This document shows, in pieces, positions 44,096 through 53,532 of a stretch of 64,000 nucleotides of DNA (the first letter of the stretch is position 1; the number at the start of each line of letters is the position of its first letter). This DNA comes from Litorivivens sp041625575 (lineage in GTDB: Bacteria > Pseudomonadota > Gammaproteobacteria > Pseudomonadales > Spongiibacteraceae). Location of the stretch: positions 4,160-68,159 of the forward strand of contig JBFJTG010000006.1 of the NCBI GenBank assembly GCA_041625575.1. Reading direction: 5' to 3'. Under the pieces are notes generated by a model, which worked only from the letters and a program-made list of their open reading frames with translations, was not told the origin of the DNA and did not search any database. A program made the position numbers and the translations under genes.

Positions 44096-44865
44096 TATTT
44101 AGACGAGGCTTTGATAATGCGCCACAGCAGTGAGGGGAAGAAGCGGCGCAACCAGGTCAATATCTTGGCTTCGGCACCGGGATATAAAAATTCGACGCCT
44201 TTCTCTATCGCCTTTTCAACTTCATCGACGATGAATTCGGGTGACGCCATGCGACCTTTTTCGCGTGATTCGCGAATGTTCTTGGTGTCCATTGCCTGAT
44301 CGATCAGGGGCGTGTTTACCATGGGTGGATTGACCGCCATGATGTGTACATCGCCGCCACGGTTTTCATGAATCAGGACTTCCGCAAAGGCGTTTGTTGC
44401 TGCCTTGGTGGCATTGTAGGCACCCAAATCCGGTGCCATCACATAGCCTGCAATAGAGCCGAATATTACAATCAGGCCGCGTTTACGTTCCTGCATTTTG
44501 GGTAGCAGGACTTTTGTCAGGTGCACTGTGCCGTTGTAATTGATGGCCATCATTTTGGTGATCAGGTCTGGCGCCATGGTCAGCAGCGGCCCGGTGGGCA
44601 TAATGGCGGCGCAGTGAGTGAGCTGATCTATGGGGCCGAGCTGGCTTTCTGCTTGCTCAACGGTTTCGCGGACTTGCCTGAGATCCGCCACATCGCATTT
44701 GAATGCCGTAATATTGTCAGATTGGGCAGCGGTTTTTTGCAGGCCATCCTCGTTCATGTCGAGAATGGCAACTTTTACACCGCGTTTTGCCAGCCTGAGC
44801 GCAATGATTTGGCCCATGCCACTGGCACCACCGGTTACCATTGCTACCTTAACATCTAGAGCCAT
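44095..44865 (-). CDS. SDR family oxidoreductase
   Basis: A 256-aa short-chain dehydrogenase with TGGASGMG at 11-18 and the catalytic segment FGSIAG...YNATKAATN. The NNAG region is altered to HCAA. The C-terminus has a hydrophobic stretch (WLRRFFPSLLWRII) that could sit on the membrane, as in some SDRs acting on lipids or steroids. First gene of the two-SDR operon. It is divergent from the LuxR-type regulator gene with a 205-bp gap, so that regulator is a candidate controller. Confidence 0.84.
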   Translation of the reverse strand: MALDVKVAMVTGGASGMGQIIALRLAKRGVKVAILDMNEDGLQKTAAQSDNITAFKCDVADLRQVRETVEQAESQLGPIDQLTHCAAIMPTGPLLTMAPDLITKMMAINYNGTVHLTKVLLPKMQERKRGLIVIFGSIAGYVMAPDLGAYNATKAATNAFAEVLIHENRGGDVHIMAVNPPMVNTPLIDQAMDTKNIRESREKGRMASPEFIVDEVEKAIEKGVEFLYPGAEAKILTWLRRFFPSLLWRIIKASSK

Positions 44866-45070
44866 CTTGTCCGTCCTGTCTTTCGGATTAGCGCAACTAT
44901 AAGCGCAATTAGTAAGATACAGTCTGACATAGAGCTGGCGGCCCTTTTGATGAAAATTTATTCACCTGCTGCGGGCAATTTATGGTGGTTTTACGGTCGA
45001 GTTGGGCAGCGTTTCCCATTGGCCTCAGGACTGTTCATAATGAGGCTACACATTGAGAGATTGTGGGTTT

Positions 45071-46201
45071 ATGCAGATTGATCCCCTGGTTAGCGAGCTG
45101 CTTGCCAGCATTTACGAAGGGCCACTGGAAGCCGAGCCGTGGCAGTCCTTTCTCGTTAAATTGCGCAAGATCATGGGCGCAAATTCGGCGACGCTGGTAC
45201 TAAAGCCCCCCTCGATGCGAGACCGTGGAGTGATGCGCATAGATGGTGGCCGAATCGAGGGCATTGCACGCTACCAGGAGAGCTTGTTTGCGATGGATCC
45301 CTTTTTGCACATTCCACCGGGGCAGGTGAAATGTTTGCTGGAGCTTGTGCCGGAAGCTGAATGGGTTGAAAGCGAACTCTACAAGGTTTGCATGGAGCCC
45401 GCGGGATTTTACGACAGTCTTGGCGTCGATATGTATGTACCCGATGAAATGGAGGCCGGGCTACGGGTCACCCGAAACAAGGAGTCTCCGCGGTTTGACG
45501 AGAATGACAAAGCCCTGATGCGCGACATCGTGGATCACCTCGAGCGGGCAATCCGTCTTCACGTTCGCTTCAACAAAATTGAATCCGAGCGTGCGCTTTA
45601 CGCCGGTGCTGTTAATCAGTTGTCGCTGGCGACGATTCTTCTGGACGAAAATGGCGCGGTACTGTCCTGCAATAAAATGGCAGAGCAATTACTGGCGCGC
45701 GAGCCCGAGCTGCAGGTGTCCAAAGGCTATCTTCAGGTAGGCGACGATGCCCAGACGGCGGAATTGCAGCGTTTGATTGGCGCCGTGTTAGAGCAGCAAC
45801 AGCATGGTGGTCCTGCCGTGATTGAGGCGATGCGAATCACCCGGGACGGTGACTACGCTGATCTTGGCGTTGCGGTGCGCCCGGTTCCGATGAATGAGTG
45901 GTCTGAAGGGCGTTCGGTGCCAACCGTTGCGATATTTATTAGCGATCCGGATTTTGGTGCGGAAGCACCGGTTAAGGTCATCTCCAGACTATTCGGCTTT
46001 ACGCCAACAGAAGCCCAATTGTCCTTGTTATTGGCAGAGGGTCTGAGCCTCGATGAAGCCTCGCAAGCGCTGGGTATTAGCCGCAATACCGCGCGTACGC
46101 ACTTACGCTCAATTTTCAATAAGACCGGAGTAAGTCGGCAAACACTCCTGGTCAGACTTATCCTGAAAAGCGTGGCGCAACTTGCCTGGGAGGGAGGCTG
46201 A
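45071..46201 (+). CDS. LuxR-type helix-turn-helix transcriptional regulator
   Basis: A 376-aa regulator with a C-terminal LuxR/GerE HTH: FTPTEAQLSLLLAEGLSLDEA followed by LGISRNTARTHLRSIFNKTG (about residues 310-365). The N-terminal 300 residues show no receiver domain. The middle (ATILLDENGAVLSCNKMAEQLL) looks PAS-like, so it may sense a small molecule. The ATG at 45071 is used; an in-frame TTG at 45053 is possible. It is divergent from the SDR pair. Confidence 0.8.
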   Translation: MQIDPLVSELLASIYEGPLEAEPWQSFLVKLRKIMGANSATLVLKPPSMRDRGVMRIDGGRIEGIARYQESLFAMDPFLHIPPGQVKCLLELVPEAEWVESELYKVCMEPAGFYDSLGVDMYVPDEMEAGLRVTRNKESPRFDENDKALMRDIVDHLERAIRLHVRFNKIESERALYAGAVNQLSLATILLDENGAVLSCNKMAEQLLAREPELQVSKGYLQVGDDAQTAELQRLIGAVLEQQQHGGPAVIEAMRITRDGDYADLGVAVRPVPMNEWSEGRSVPTVAIFISDPDFGAEAPVKVISRLFGFTPTEAQLSLLLAEGLSLDEASQALGISRNTARTHLRSIFNKTGVSRQTLLVRLILKSVAQLAWEGG

Positions 46202-46318
46202 CGGGCCGCTACGTACTAGCGCTGATTGACGATTTGTCCATATTCCGGTAAACAGGCGTATGTATTCAGCGTTAACGCCCGCGTGGTGTTTATCCCTAAT
46301 TCTAATTGGTAACTCGTG

Positions 46319-47527
46319 ATGATGTTGGCTCCACTGTCTGTGATTCGTAATGTCCTTGTCGTATTGAGCTGTGCAGCTGTATTAAGTGCCTGTAACGACA
46401 GTTCCAGCTCCGGCTCCGGGGCAGGCTCCTCCAGCAGTAACTCCAGCGTTATAGTCGTCGAAACCTTTACTACGGATTCGGCGAAAGAATTGTCTGCTTT
46501 TACTATTTCCGGGCCGATGGATCCGAATCCGGGCTGTGTTCCCGATACAGCCTCCAACCTTCCCTTGCCCGAGGGCTTGCTGGTCTATCGTCGTGATGAA
46601 AAACCGACTCGACTGGTGGTATTTGCACACGGCAACGGCCATTTCGTGCGCAAGAGCTGGTTACCACATATGAGACGCGAGCTGCAGCTGGCACAGTTCT
46701 ACCAGAATAAACCCGGCAGCGTTGCCTTTGTTGCGACTGACTATCGAGACAATCTGGGTTTTCCCACCCTGCGCGGAGCGCACGACACCATCGCTGCTAC
46801 CTTGCGCGCATTGAAGCAATTTCCCAGTATTGAAACGGTCTACCTGTTTGGCGTTTCTATGGGGGCCGCTGTGTCCGGCACAGCAATAGCGGAATCGGTT
46901 GTTTTACCGACGGGTGAATCAAAGTTTACGACAGATGGATCGCCTTTATTTGATTACTGGATAGATGTTGAAGGTGTTAGCCAGTTGGCCGAAACCTATA
47001 GTGAAGCTGCCGTTGCCGCGCAAATTTCCGAATTTGCTGCCGCTGCCCGTGATGGCATTGAGCGTGATGCAGGCGGCACACCGCCGGAATGTCCGCTTGC
47101 CTATCAGCGCCGATCGCCCGCTTACCATGCGGCGACCATGAAGCTCGGCGGTATAAAAGCCGCAACAGTTATCCATGCGATTAATGATGGTCTGGTGCCG
47201 CATAATCAGGGCCGGGTCATGGCATCGGCCCTGACGACTGCAACAATTCCTACTCAGTTTTTTACTATTGTGGGTGTTTTTCCTGGCCAAGACCCCGGCA
47301 CCACAGGCACCGAAACCTTGCAAGCCGGCGATGCCGATCCCTATTTGAATCTTGCGGGTCATGGCTCTGAGGCCCAGGCATTTCACCCTGTTATGCGGGT
47401 TGCCTTTGAAAACCTAAGAAAAATGCTCGACGGTACCTATAACGAAACCGTGCCGTATTTTGAGTGCGCGATTGACCCGAATTTACCGCCGGATAGCTGT
47501 CAGGTCGATCAGTTTCAGCAGCCCTAG
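46319..47527 (+). CDS. Alpha/beta-hydrolase-like lipoprotein
   Basis: A 402-aa exported protein. The signal peptide ends in VLSAC (lipobox, Cys25), followed by a Ser/Gly-rich linker (27-43). The hydrolase core has an HG oxyanion-type segment VVFAHGNGH (about 100-108), the nucleophile elbow GVSMG (Ser180), a possible Asp in INDGLVPHN and a His near the end (AGHGSEAQAFHP). This is a serine hydrolase fold of unknown substrate. GTG/ATG/ATG stand in tandem at 46316-46324; no clear ribosome site. It lies between a LuxR-type regulator and the acetyl-CoA hydrolase gene. Confidence 0.65.
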   Translation: MMLAPLSVIRNVLVVLSCAAVLSACNDSSSSGSGAGSSSSNSSVIVVETFTTDSAKELSAFTISGPMDPNPGCVPDTASNLPLPEGLLVYRRDEKPTRLVVFAHGNGHFVRKSWLPHMRRELQLAQFYQNKPGSVAFVATDYRDNLGFPTLRGAHDTIAATLRALKQFPSIETVYLFGVSMGAAVSGTAIAESVVLPTGESKFTTDGSPLFDYWIDVEGVSQLAETYSEAAVAAQISEFAAAARDGIERDAGGTPPECPLAYQRRSPAYHAATMKLGGIKAATVIHAINDGLVPHNQGRVMASALTTATIPTQFFTIVGVFPGQDPGTTGTETLQAGDADPYLNLAGHGSEAQAFHPVMRVAFENLRKMLDGTYNETVPYFECAIDPNLPPDSCQVDQFQQP

Positions 47528-47732
47528 CGACCGGCCGTAGATAACAATAAGAAGCTGATTGGGCCCTACGCTGACTTGCCTGGCAAGTGATGCCTGAGCC
47601 CGCCGACATCACTGTTTTTGTGCGCTATTGGTGGCAGATACAGTCGGCCGGCTGTCGGTTCTAGGGAGTGTCGAGGCGCGCCGGGAATACCGCATCCAAG
47701 TCGAACTTCACCCGGATTAGGGATAGCATCCA

Positions 47733-49904
47733 ATGCCTGTATCGCAAGCGCAGTGGCACGAAAATTGTGAGTCGGTCGTTAATAGATTGGTTCAGCAGCT
47801 TGGCAAGACGCTAGTGCTTGCATTGCCTCTGGGTTTGGGTAAACCGGTGCCTCTGGTCAATGCGCTTTACCAAAGAGCCAAGTCGGACCCGAGTCTTGAA
47901 CTGACATTGCTTACTGCACTGAGTCTGGAACGCCCCGGCCCGAAAACAGATTTGCGGGGGCGATTTCTGGAGCCCGTGTTAAGACGGGTATACGAAGGCT
48001 GTCCGGCGCTGGACTATATGGCGGATCTGGCCAACAACACTGTGCCCGGCAACGTCCTTATTAAGGAATTCTTTTTCCAGCCAGGCAGTCGCTTGGGTAA
48101 CTTTCACGCTCAATACCACTATATTAGCTCTAACTACACACATGCAGCACGGGATGTGTTTCTCAATGGCTGCAATGTCGTGCTGCAAATGGTGGCCTGC
48201 CGTGAAGGAGAAAGTGGATTGCAGTTGAGCATGAGCTGCAATCCGGATACTTCCGCAGAATTAAATACCTTGTTGCGCGAATCGGGCCGCGCGTTTATGG
48301 CGGTCGCTGTTATCAACGAGCAGCTGCCGTATATGTGCGGTGATGCCGAGCTTGCCGTGGATGACTTCGATATCGTGGTGCGTGGAGAGCAGCATTCGCA
48401 TACATTATTCTCCGTGCCCAGACTACCACCCGTGGAGCCCGCAGATTATCTGCTGGGCTTGAATGCGAGTTGTTTAGTGCGCGACGGAGGAACACTCCAA
48501 ATCGGTATCGGCGCTCTCGGCGATGCGATTGCCTATGCGCTTAGTCTTCGTCAGGAGGACAACGCAGCCTATAAGGATGCGCTTATTCACAGCGGGATTC
48601 TTACTCCGGAGAATCGTGCCATGATCAAAGCTGTGGGTGGTACGGCAAGTTTCGCGAAGGGCGTATACGGCGCGACGGAAATGTTTGTTGAAGGCTTTCT
48701 TCATCTTATGGATGCCGGGGTCTTGCGCCGGGAAGTCTACGATTTTTGGGCCCTGCAACAATTGATCAATGAAGGTCGCTGCGATCCCGAGAATCTCGAT
48801 ACTAATGTGCTGGTCGGTATGGCGGAGCTTGGCGTCAGGGAAATTCGGGGCAAAGACTTTAGCGTTTTACAGCATCACGGTTTGTTTAACGACGAGTGTA
48901 GCTATCAAAATGGTTATATCACCAGTCCGGACGGTACGCGCATTGCTGCTAACGTGGCCGACCCTCATTCCCGGCGAGTAATGGCTGGACAGTGCATGGG
49001 CACATCGCTAAAGAACGGGCAGTTGTTGCATGGCGGGTTTTTCATCGGCAGCAGTGATTTTTATGCGAAACTGCGACGCTTACCGGAAGTCTTGCGTGCC
49101 AAGATCAACATGACCGGTGTCAATAAAATTAACCAGCTGGATTTTAATCCCCGTTTGTATCGGGCTCAACGCATTCACGCCCGTTTTATCAATACCGGAC
49201 TAAAAGCCACACTCAATGGTGCGGTGGTATCGGATACTTTACAAAGCGGGCAGGTCTTGTCGGGAGTGGGTGGACAATACAATTTTGTGTCTATGGCGCA
49301 CCAGCTCTTAACAGGGCGTTCGATTCTGATGATACGAGCTGTTCGGGGTAACCAGAATCATCTGGAATCCAATATTGTCTGGGAGTACGGTTCGTGCACG
49401 ATTCCGCGCCACCTGCGCGATATCGTGATCACTGAATATGGCATCGCTGATTTGCGGGGCAAATCCGATGGTGAAGTGATCAAGGCAATGCTGAATGTCG
49501 CTGATTCGCGCTTTCAAAGTAATCTGCTTGCCAGAGCCGTCAGTGCGGGCAAAATTGAGGAAGGTTATGTGATTCCGGAGCGTTTTCGTGAAAATACGCC
49601 CGCCCGGGTGCAGCAGACTTTCGCTCAGCTGAGCAAGGGGGGGAATTTCCCCGCCTTTCCTTTTGGTTGCGATTTTAATGACGAAGAATTGAAGGTTGCT
49701 GCAGCCCTGAAGCGGCTATCGCAAAGCCGCGAGCACTCCAAACTCCGAATCCTTGGTATGCTGCTAAAGCCTGTCGGTCAGTTAACGCCCGCGGTACAGT
49801 CCTGGTTAATTACACTGGGTTTAAGCGCCCCTCAAAAGGTACAGGATAAAATACTGCGACGCCTATTGTCCCATGAGCTGAAACTGGCCCTCGCCGAGCA
49901 TTGA
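47733..49904 (+). CDS. Acetyl-CoA hydrolase/transferase family protein (long form)
   Basis: A 723-aa protein of the acetyl-CoA hydrolase/CoA-transferase superfamily. The C-terminal half has typical segments: GGQYNFVSMAHQL, RSILMIRAV, and VITEYGIADLRGKSDGEV. The N-terminal half has LQIGIGALGDAIAYAL. Classical members are about 500 aa; this belongs to the longer group with extra sequence (about residues 260-420) between the halves. It may transfer or hydrolyse CoA from short-chain acyl groups. ATG at 47733 with AGGGA upstream. The 205-bp gap before it holds no gene that I can recognise. Confidence 0.8.
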   Translation: MPVSQAQWHENCESVVNRLVQQLGKTLVLALPLGLGKPVPLVNALYQRAKSDPSLELTLLTALSLERPGPKTDLRGRFLEPVLRRVYEGCPALDYMADLANNTVPGNVLIKEFFFQPGSRLGNFHAQYHYISSNYTHAARDVFLNGCNVVLQMVACREGESGLQLSMSCNPDTSAELNTLLRESGRAFMAVAVINEQLPYMCGDAELAVDDFDIVVRGEQHSHTLFSVPRLPPVEPADYLLGLNASCLVRDGGTLQIGIGALGDAIAYALSLRQEDNAAYKDALIHSGILTPENRAMIKAVGGTASFAKGVYGATEMFVEGFLHLMDAGVLRREVYDFWALQQLINEGRCDPENLDTNVLVGMAELGVREIRGKDFSVLQHHGLFNDECSYQNGYITSPDGTRIAANVADPHSRRVMAGQCMGTSLKNGQLLHGGFFIGSSDFYAKLRRLPEVLRAKINMTGVNKINQLDFNPRLYRAQRIHARFINTGLKATLNGAVVSDTLQSGQVLSGVGGQYNFVSMAHQLLTGRSILMIRAVRGNQNHLESNIVWEYGSCTIPRHLRDIVITEYGIADLRGKSDGEVIKAMLNVADSRFQSNLLARAVSAGKIEEGYVIPERFRENTPARVQQTFAQLSKGGNFPAFPFGCDFNDEELKVAAALKRLSQSREHSKLRILGMLLKPVGQLTPAVQSWLITLGLSAPQKVQDKILRRLLSHELKLALAEH

Positions 49905-50060
49905 GCTGCGCTAATTGTTTTCACTGTGCACCAGGTCACGTTGAGGATGTTTGAAACTGTGACCCCTGTCCCCGCTGAATACTTTTCTCTCTCTAAACTT
50001 GTTGCTTGCTGATAACAACAAGATTCACGCCTGAAGTGAATCGTTTTTCTGGAGAGACCT

Positions 50061-51896
50061 ATGCGTAAGCTCTTACTTGCGGGTGTTGGTGCCCTGATTT
50101 TGGCCGGCTGCCAGTCTGATTCAGACTCGCCTCAGCCGCCACCGGCGGAAAATACTGAAGCCGCTTCAGTTGAAGTGCCGACTTCGCAAATAAGCGTTGT
50201 GGGGACGGTGATAGAAAACCAGTATATCGTTGTTTTGAATAAGCCAGGCACATTCGGTCTGACTGGTTTGCGCAGTGCGGTTGATGCGCTCGCCGCGAGC
50301 TACGGTATCGAAGTGGGCCGTGTATTCGAACACGCGCTGGACGGCTTTGTCGGGATAATGCCGGCGCAAGTCGCTGCCTTGTTGGCGCTGGATCCTCTCG
50401 TCTCTTATGTAGAGCAGGATCGAATTGTCGCGGCTAATGGTGCCCAGTCTAATGCGACATGGGGTTTGGATCGCATCGATCAGAGTGATCTGCCTTTGAA
50501 TGGTAGTTACCAGTTCGCCCTAAACGGTAGCGGGGTACATGCCTATATTGTGGATACAGGCATTCGGGCTAGCCACAATGAATTCCAGGGCCGTATTGGA
50601 AACGGCTACAATACGGTTGGCTCGGGCGGTTTGTTTGGTATCGGTAGCGGATCTGCAGACCCCAATAACACCGATGACTGTCAGGGTCATGGCACTCATG
50701 TAGCCGGCACCGTTGGTGGATCGGAATTCGGCGTGGCTAAAGGCGTCGTTCTCCATCCCGTGCGAGTGCTGGATTGCAACGGAAGTGGTTCAAATTCCGG
50801 TGTAATAGCCGGTGTTGATTGGGTGGTGGGGAATCACCAGAAACCTGCCGTAGCCAATATGAGCCTAGGTGGCGGTAATAGCACGGCGCTGGATGATGCT
50901 GTGCGCTCGGCGGTCAATGCGGGTGTCACCATGGTTGTGGCTGCAGGCAATGACAATACGGATGCCTGTACCGGTTCACCCAATCGTGTTGCCGAAGCCA
51001 TAACGGTCGGGTCCACGACGTCTACCGACGCCCGCTCGTCCTTTTCTAATAAGGGCAGCTGTGTCGATATTTTTGCGCCAGGTTCAAGTATTAAATCTGC
51101 CGGAATAGGCAACGATGCCAGCACCGCGACCATGAGTGGTACATCCATGGCAGCGCCGCATGTTGCGGGCATTGCCGCTCTGTATCTGGCGGCCAATCCG
51201 ACAGCGCAGCCTGGCGCAGTGTTTTCATCAGTTGTCGCCGCAGCGGTGAGTAATCGTCTGAGTGGCCTTGGCGCTGGCTCGCCCAATATTTTGGCTCAAA
51301 ACACAGTGTCCGGTGTGGGAGCCGATTTACCGCCAGTTGCCTCGCTGGCGATCGACTGCACCGATTTGCAGTGTAGCTTTGACGCCAGTGCCAGCTCCGA
51401 TGACAGTAGTATTGTCAGCTATCAATGGAGCTTCGGTGACGGCGCGCAAAGTAGCGCTGTGCAAACAACGCATACTTACAGTGCCGCCGGTAGTTACAAC
51501 GTCACCTTGCAGGTTCAGGATGACGCCGGGCAGATTGGTTCCGCTGCGGAGAGCGTGGTTGTCGCTGAGGCGGGTTCCGGCCCCTGCACTAACTGTACTC
51601 ACATCGGCGGTAGTCTATCCAACGGCCAGACAGTGTATATTCCCGCCCAAGGCACGAGCGTGGGCGCCGGCCGCTTTCAGGGCTGGCTAGAGGGTCCAGG
51701 CAGCGCCGATTTTGATTTGCGCCTGGAAAAATACAGCTGCTCGCTTTTCTGCAGTTGGAGTAGCGTCTCAAGCTCTGAGTCTACCAGTAGCAGTGAGGCC
51801 ATTGATTACAATGGTTCTGCAGGTAATTACCGCTGGCGTGTCAGCAGCTATAGCGGCAGCGGAAGCTACGACTTCTGGTATGCGATGCCCCAGTAA
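50061..51896 (+). CDS. S8 family subtilase lipoprotein with PKD and C-terminal PPC-like domain
   Basis: A 611-aa secreted serine protease. The signal peptide ends in LILAGC (lipobox, Cys17). An I9-type propeptide spans about 50-125. The proteinase-K-like catalytic domain has Asp165 (IVDTGI), His210 (GHGTHVAG) and Ser362 (GTSMAAPHVAG), with the oxyanion Asn in AAGNDN. A PKD domain (about 425-505, YQWSFGDG) and a C-terminal beta domain (515-611) resembling PPC follow. Many subtilases of this layout lack a lipobox, so membrane retention is notable. Good ribosome site GGAGAG. Confidence 0.88.
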   Translation: MRKLLLAGVGALILAGCQSDSDSPQPPPAENTEAASVEVPTSQISVVGTVIENQYIVVLNKPGTFGLTGLRSAVDALAASYGIEVGRVFEHALDGFVGIMPAQVAALLALDPLVSYVEQDRIVAANGAQSNATWGLDRIDQSDLPLNGSYQFALNGSGVHAYIVDTGIRASHNEFQGRIGNGYNTVGSGGLFGIGSGSADPNNTDDCQGHGTHVAGTVGGSEFGVAKGVVLHPVRVLDCNGSGSNSGVIAGVDWVVGNHQKPAVANMSLGGGNSTALDDAVRSAVNAGVTMVVAAGNDNTDACTGSPNRVAEAITVGSTTSTDARSSFSNKGSCVDIFAPGSSIKSAGIGNDASTATMSGTSMAAPHVAGIAALYLAANPTAQPGAVFSSVVAAAVSNRLSGLGAGSPNILAQNTVSGVGADLPPVASLAIDCTDLQCSFDASASSDDSSIVSYQWSFGDGAQSSAVQTTHTYSAAGSYNVTLQVQDDAGQIGSAAESVVVAEAGSGPCTNCTHIGGSLSNGQTVYIPAQGTSVGAGRFQGWLEGPGSADFDLRLEKYSCSLFCSWSSVSSSESTSSSEAIDYNGSAGNYRWRVSSYSGSGSYDFWYAMPQ

Positions 51897-51953
51897 GCGT
51901 TGGGGTGGCGCAGTGCGTCACCCGTTTGTGTCATTGTCAGTTTTTTCGGGCCT

Positions 51954-51982
51954 TGTTATGTTGGCATACTAAATTCATAACA
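51954..51982 (+). promoter_or_regulatory. Inverted repeat upstream of the SnoaL-like gene
   Basis: TGTTATG (51954-51960) and CATAACA (51976-51982) form a perfect 7-bp inverted repeat with a 15-bp spacer, 11 bp before the start codon. It may be an operator or a hairpin over the ribosome site. Confidence 0.4.
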
Positions 51983-51993
51983 GGGCGAGACTC

Positions 51994-52389
51994 ATGGGTA
52001 ACGGCTACAAGGCGCAGGAAGCCAGTTTTCAATCCGGGAAATATGTATTGGCCGGTGACCGGGCGGGTTGGCTTAGTTTATTTTCAGACGATGCGGTGGT
52101 TCAGGATCCGGTCGGTGAATCACCACTCGATCCGACGGGACAGGGTCATCGTGGCAAGGAAGCCATCGCTGCTTTCTATGACATGATCATTGGCCCGGGT
52201 GTGATGGAGCGTTTTGAAATTACATCGTCACACCCGGCAGGCGACGAGTGCGCCAACGTCGTTGAGATACGCAACGTTTTGGGCGAACACGTGGTTGAAA
52301 TGCGTATGGTTGTTGTTTACAAAGCGAATGATGAAGGGAAGCTGGTGTCACTAAAGGCTTACTGGGATTTTAATAAGACCGCGTCGTAA
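51994..52389 (+). CDS. SnoaL/NTF2-like (ketosteroid isomerase-like) protein
   Basis: A 131-aa cone-shaped NTF2-like protein. Visible traits are an N-terminal helix, WLSLFSDDAVVQDPVG with the typical acidic DDA-V-DP pattern, GKEAIAAFYDMII, and a C-terminal strand ending LKAYWDF. Members include steroid delta-isomerases and small-molecule binding proteins; the activity here is unknown. It is a single gene with its own inverted repeat upstream and a strong terminator downstream. Confidence 0.75.
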   Translation: MGNGYKAQEASFQSGKYVLAGDRAGWLSLFSDDAVVQDPVGESPLDPTGQGHRGKEAIAAFYDMIIGPGVMERFEITSSHPAGDECANVVEIRNVLGEHVVEMRMVVVYKANDEGKLVSLKAYWDFNKTAS

Positions 52390-52409
52390 TGTTGTTGAAA
52401 TAAGTTCTT

Positions 52410-52439
52410 AAAAAAAGCGGGGCGATACCCCGCTTTTTT
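52410..52439 (+). terminator. Bidirectional terminator
   Basis: AAAAAAAGCGGGG-cgata-CCCCGCTTTTTT between the convergent SnoaL-like and lipase-chaperone genes. Confidence 0.93.
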
Positions 52440-52468
52440 GCGTTTATTCCACTACATTTTATGGTCGG

Positions 52469-53521
52469 CTATTCCCGGCCTAATCGACGTTGCCGATCAT
52501 AGCGGTAAAATCCGCTGGCTTCCTCAAGTCGTATTTGTTCTGCTTCGTCGCCAAAAACCTGTTTCTGCAAGGCATAAAGCTCGCTGCTCTCTTTGTTGCC
52601 TTCATATTGCGCAAGGATGCGTTCGCGCTCGTCCATATAGCTACTTCCGAGCGACCAAACTTCATCGCGCTTCTTGTCCAGGTTTTCCCAGCGATCCAGC
52701 GCTGCGGTGTCCATGCCCATCGTCGCTCTTACCTCACGCATTGACTTGCGGCGATCCTCCTCGGGCAATTGATGCAGGTTTTCCTGAATAGAGGGGATGG
52801 CAAGGAACTTGTTGACCAGTTCGGTTTGCCGGCGGCGAATAAAATCGTCGCTCTGCTCGCCATAGGTTTCCCTGATCGCGGCGACGACCGATTCAGCCTG
52901 TTCAACGAGGCTGCCTTCGGTATTTCCGGCAGCGACTTCGCCAAGCGCATCCTGAATCTTCTGGTTTTTAATTTCTGCGGCCCAGATTTCTTCTGCCTCT
53001 GTACCAAAGGCAGCGTAGCGCTTGTCCCAAAGTACTGCGCGGCGCTCTTCCCGCGTCATTTTTTGCAGGGCCTGTCTGTCTGCAACAAGCCATTCATTGT
53101 AGCTCTGCAAACTTTCGTATTTAGCCATCAAGGCATCGGCCATGTCCGGAAAGCTGGCTTGCAGTAAGGCGTACATTCGCTGCTGCCAATCTTCAGGGTG
53201 ATGCGCTTTCAAATAGGAAATCATCTGCTCGATAAAGCGGATCTGGGCGTGCTTGATGTGAATATTAGGGCTAAAGCGCTCGCGAATATCATTGATAAAC
53301 ATCGCTTCGCGTTCTGCTTCGGTAAGTTCGGGCTTGTTGCTTTTTTCAGGCTCGCTCGCCTGACTTGAAATAATAGTCGGCTCACCGTCGTCGGTGGTGG
53401 CCAAAGGCGTAGTAGCGCCCTCAACTGCGTCTTTCTCTGCGGGATAGTTGTACCAGAGGCCAAAAGCCAGTGCCGCAAACGCGGCACCGGCAGCAAGCCT
53501 CTTAGGCTTGGAGAATGTCAT
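52469..53521 (-). CDS. Divergent lipase chaperone-like (LifO) protein
   Basis: A 350-aa, mostly helical and highly charged protein with one N-terminal membrane anchor (about 8-25) and a variable linker (27-62). The anchored-helical layout, segments such as AVLWDKRYAAFGTEAEEIW and the place right after a lipase gene (11-bp gap) point to a lipase-specific foldase that folds the lipase in the periplasm. The hallmark RxxFDY(F/C)LSA motif of the family is not seen; the matching region reads RERFSPNIHIKH. The gene has a GGAGG ribosome site. The call rests on context and overall character. Confidence 0.65.
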   Translation of the reverse strand: MTFSKPKRLAAGAAFAALAFGLWYNYPAEKDAVEGATTPLATTDDGEPTIISSQASEPEKSNKPELTEAEREAMFINDIRERFSPNIHIKHAQIRFIEQMISYLKAHHPEDWQQRMYALLQASFPDMADALMAKYESLQSYNEWLVADRQALQKMTREERRAVLWDKRYAAFGTEAEEIWAAEIKNQKIQDALGEVAAGNTEGSLVEQAESVVAAIRETYGEQSDDFIRRRQTELVNKFLAIPSIQENLHQLPEEDRRKSMREVRATMGMDTAALDRWENLDKKRDEVWSLGSSYMDERERILAQYEGNKESSELYALQKQVFGDEAEQIRLEEASGFYRYDRQRRLGRE

Positions 53522-53532
53522 AAAGCCTCCGC

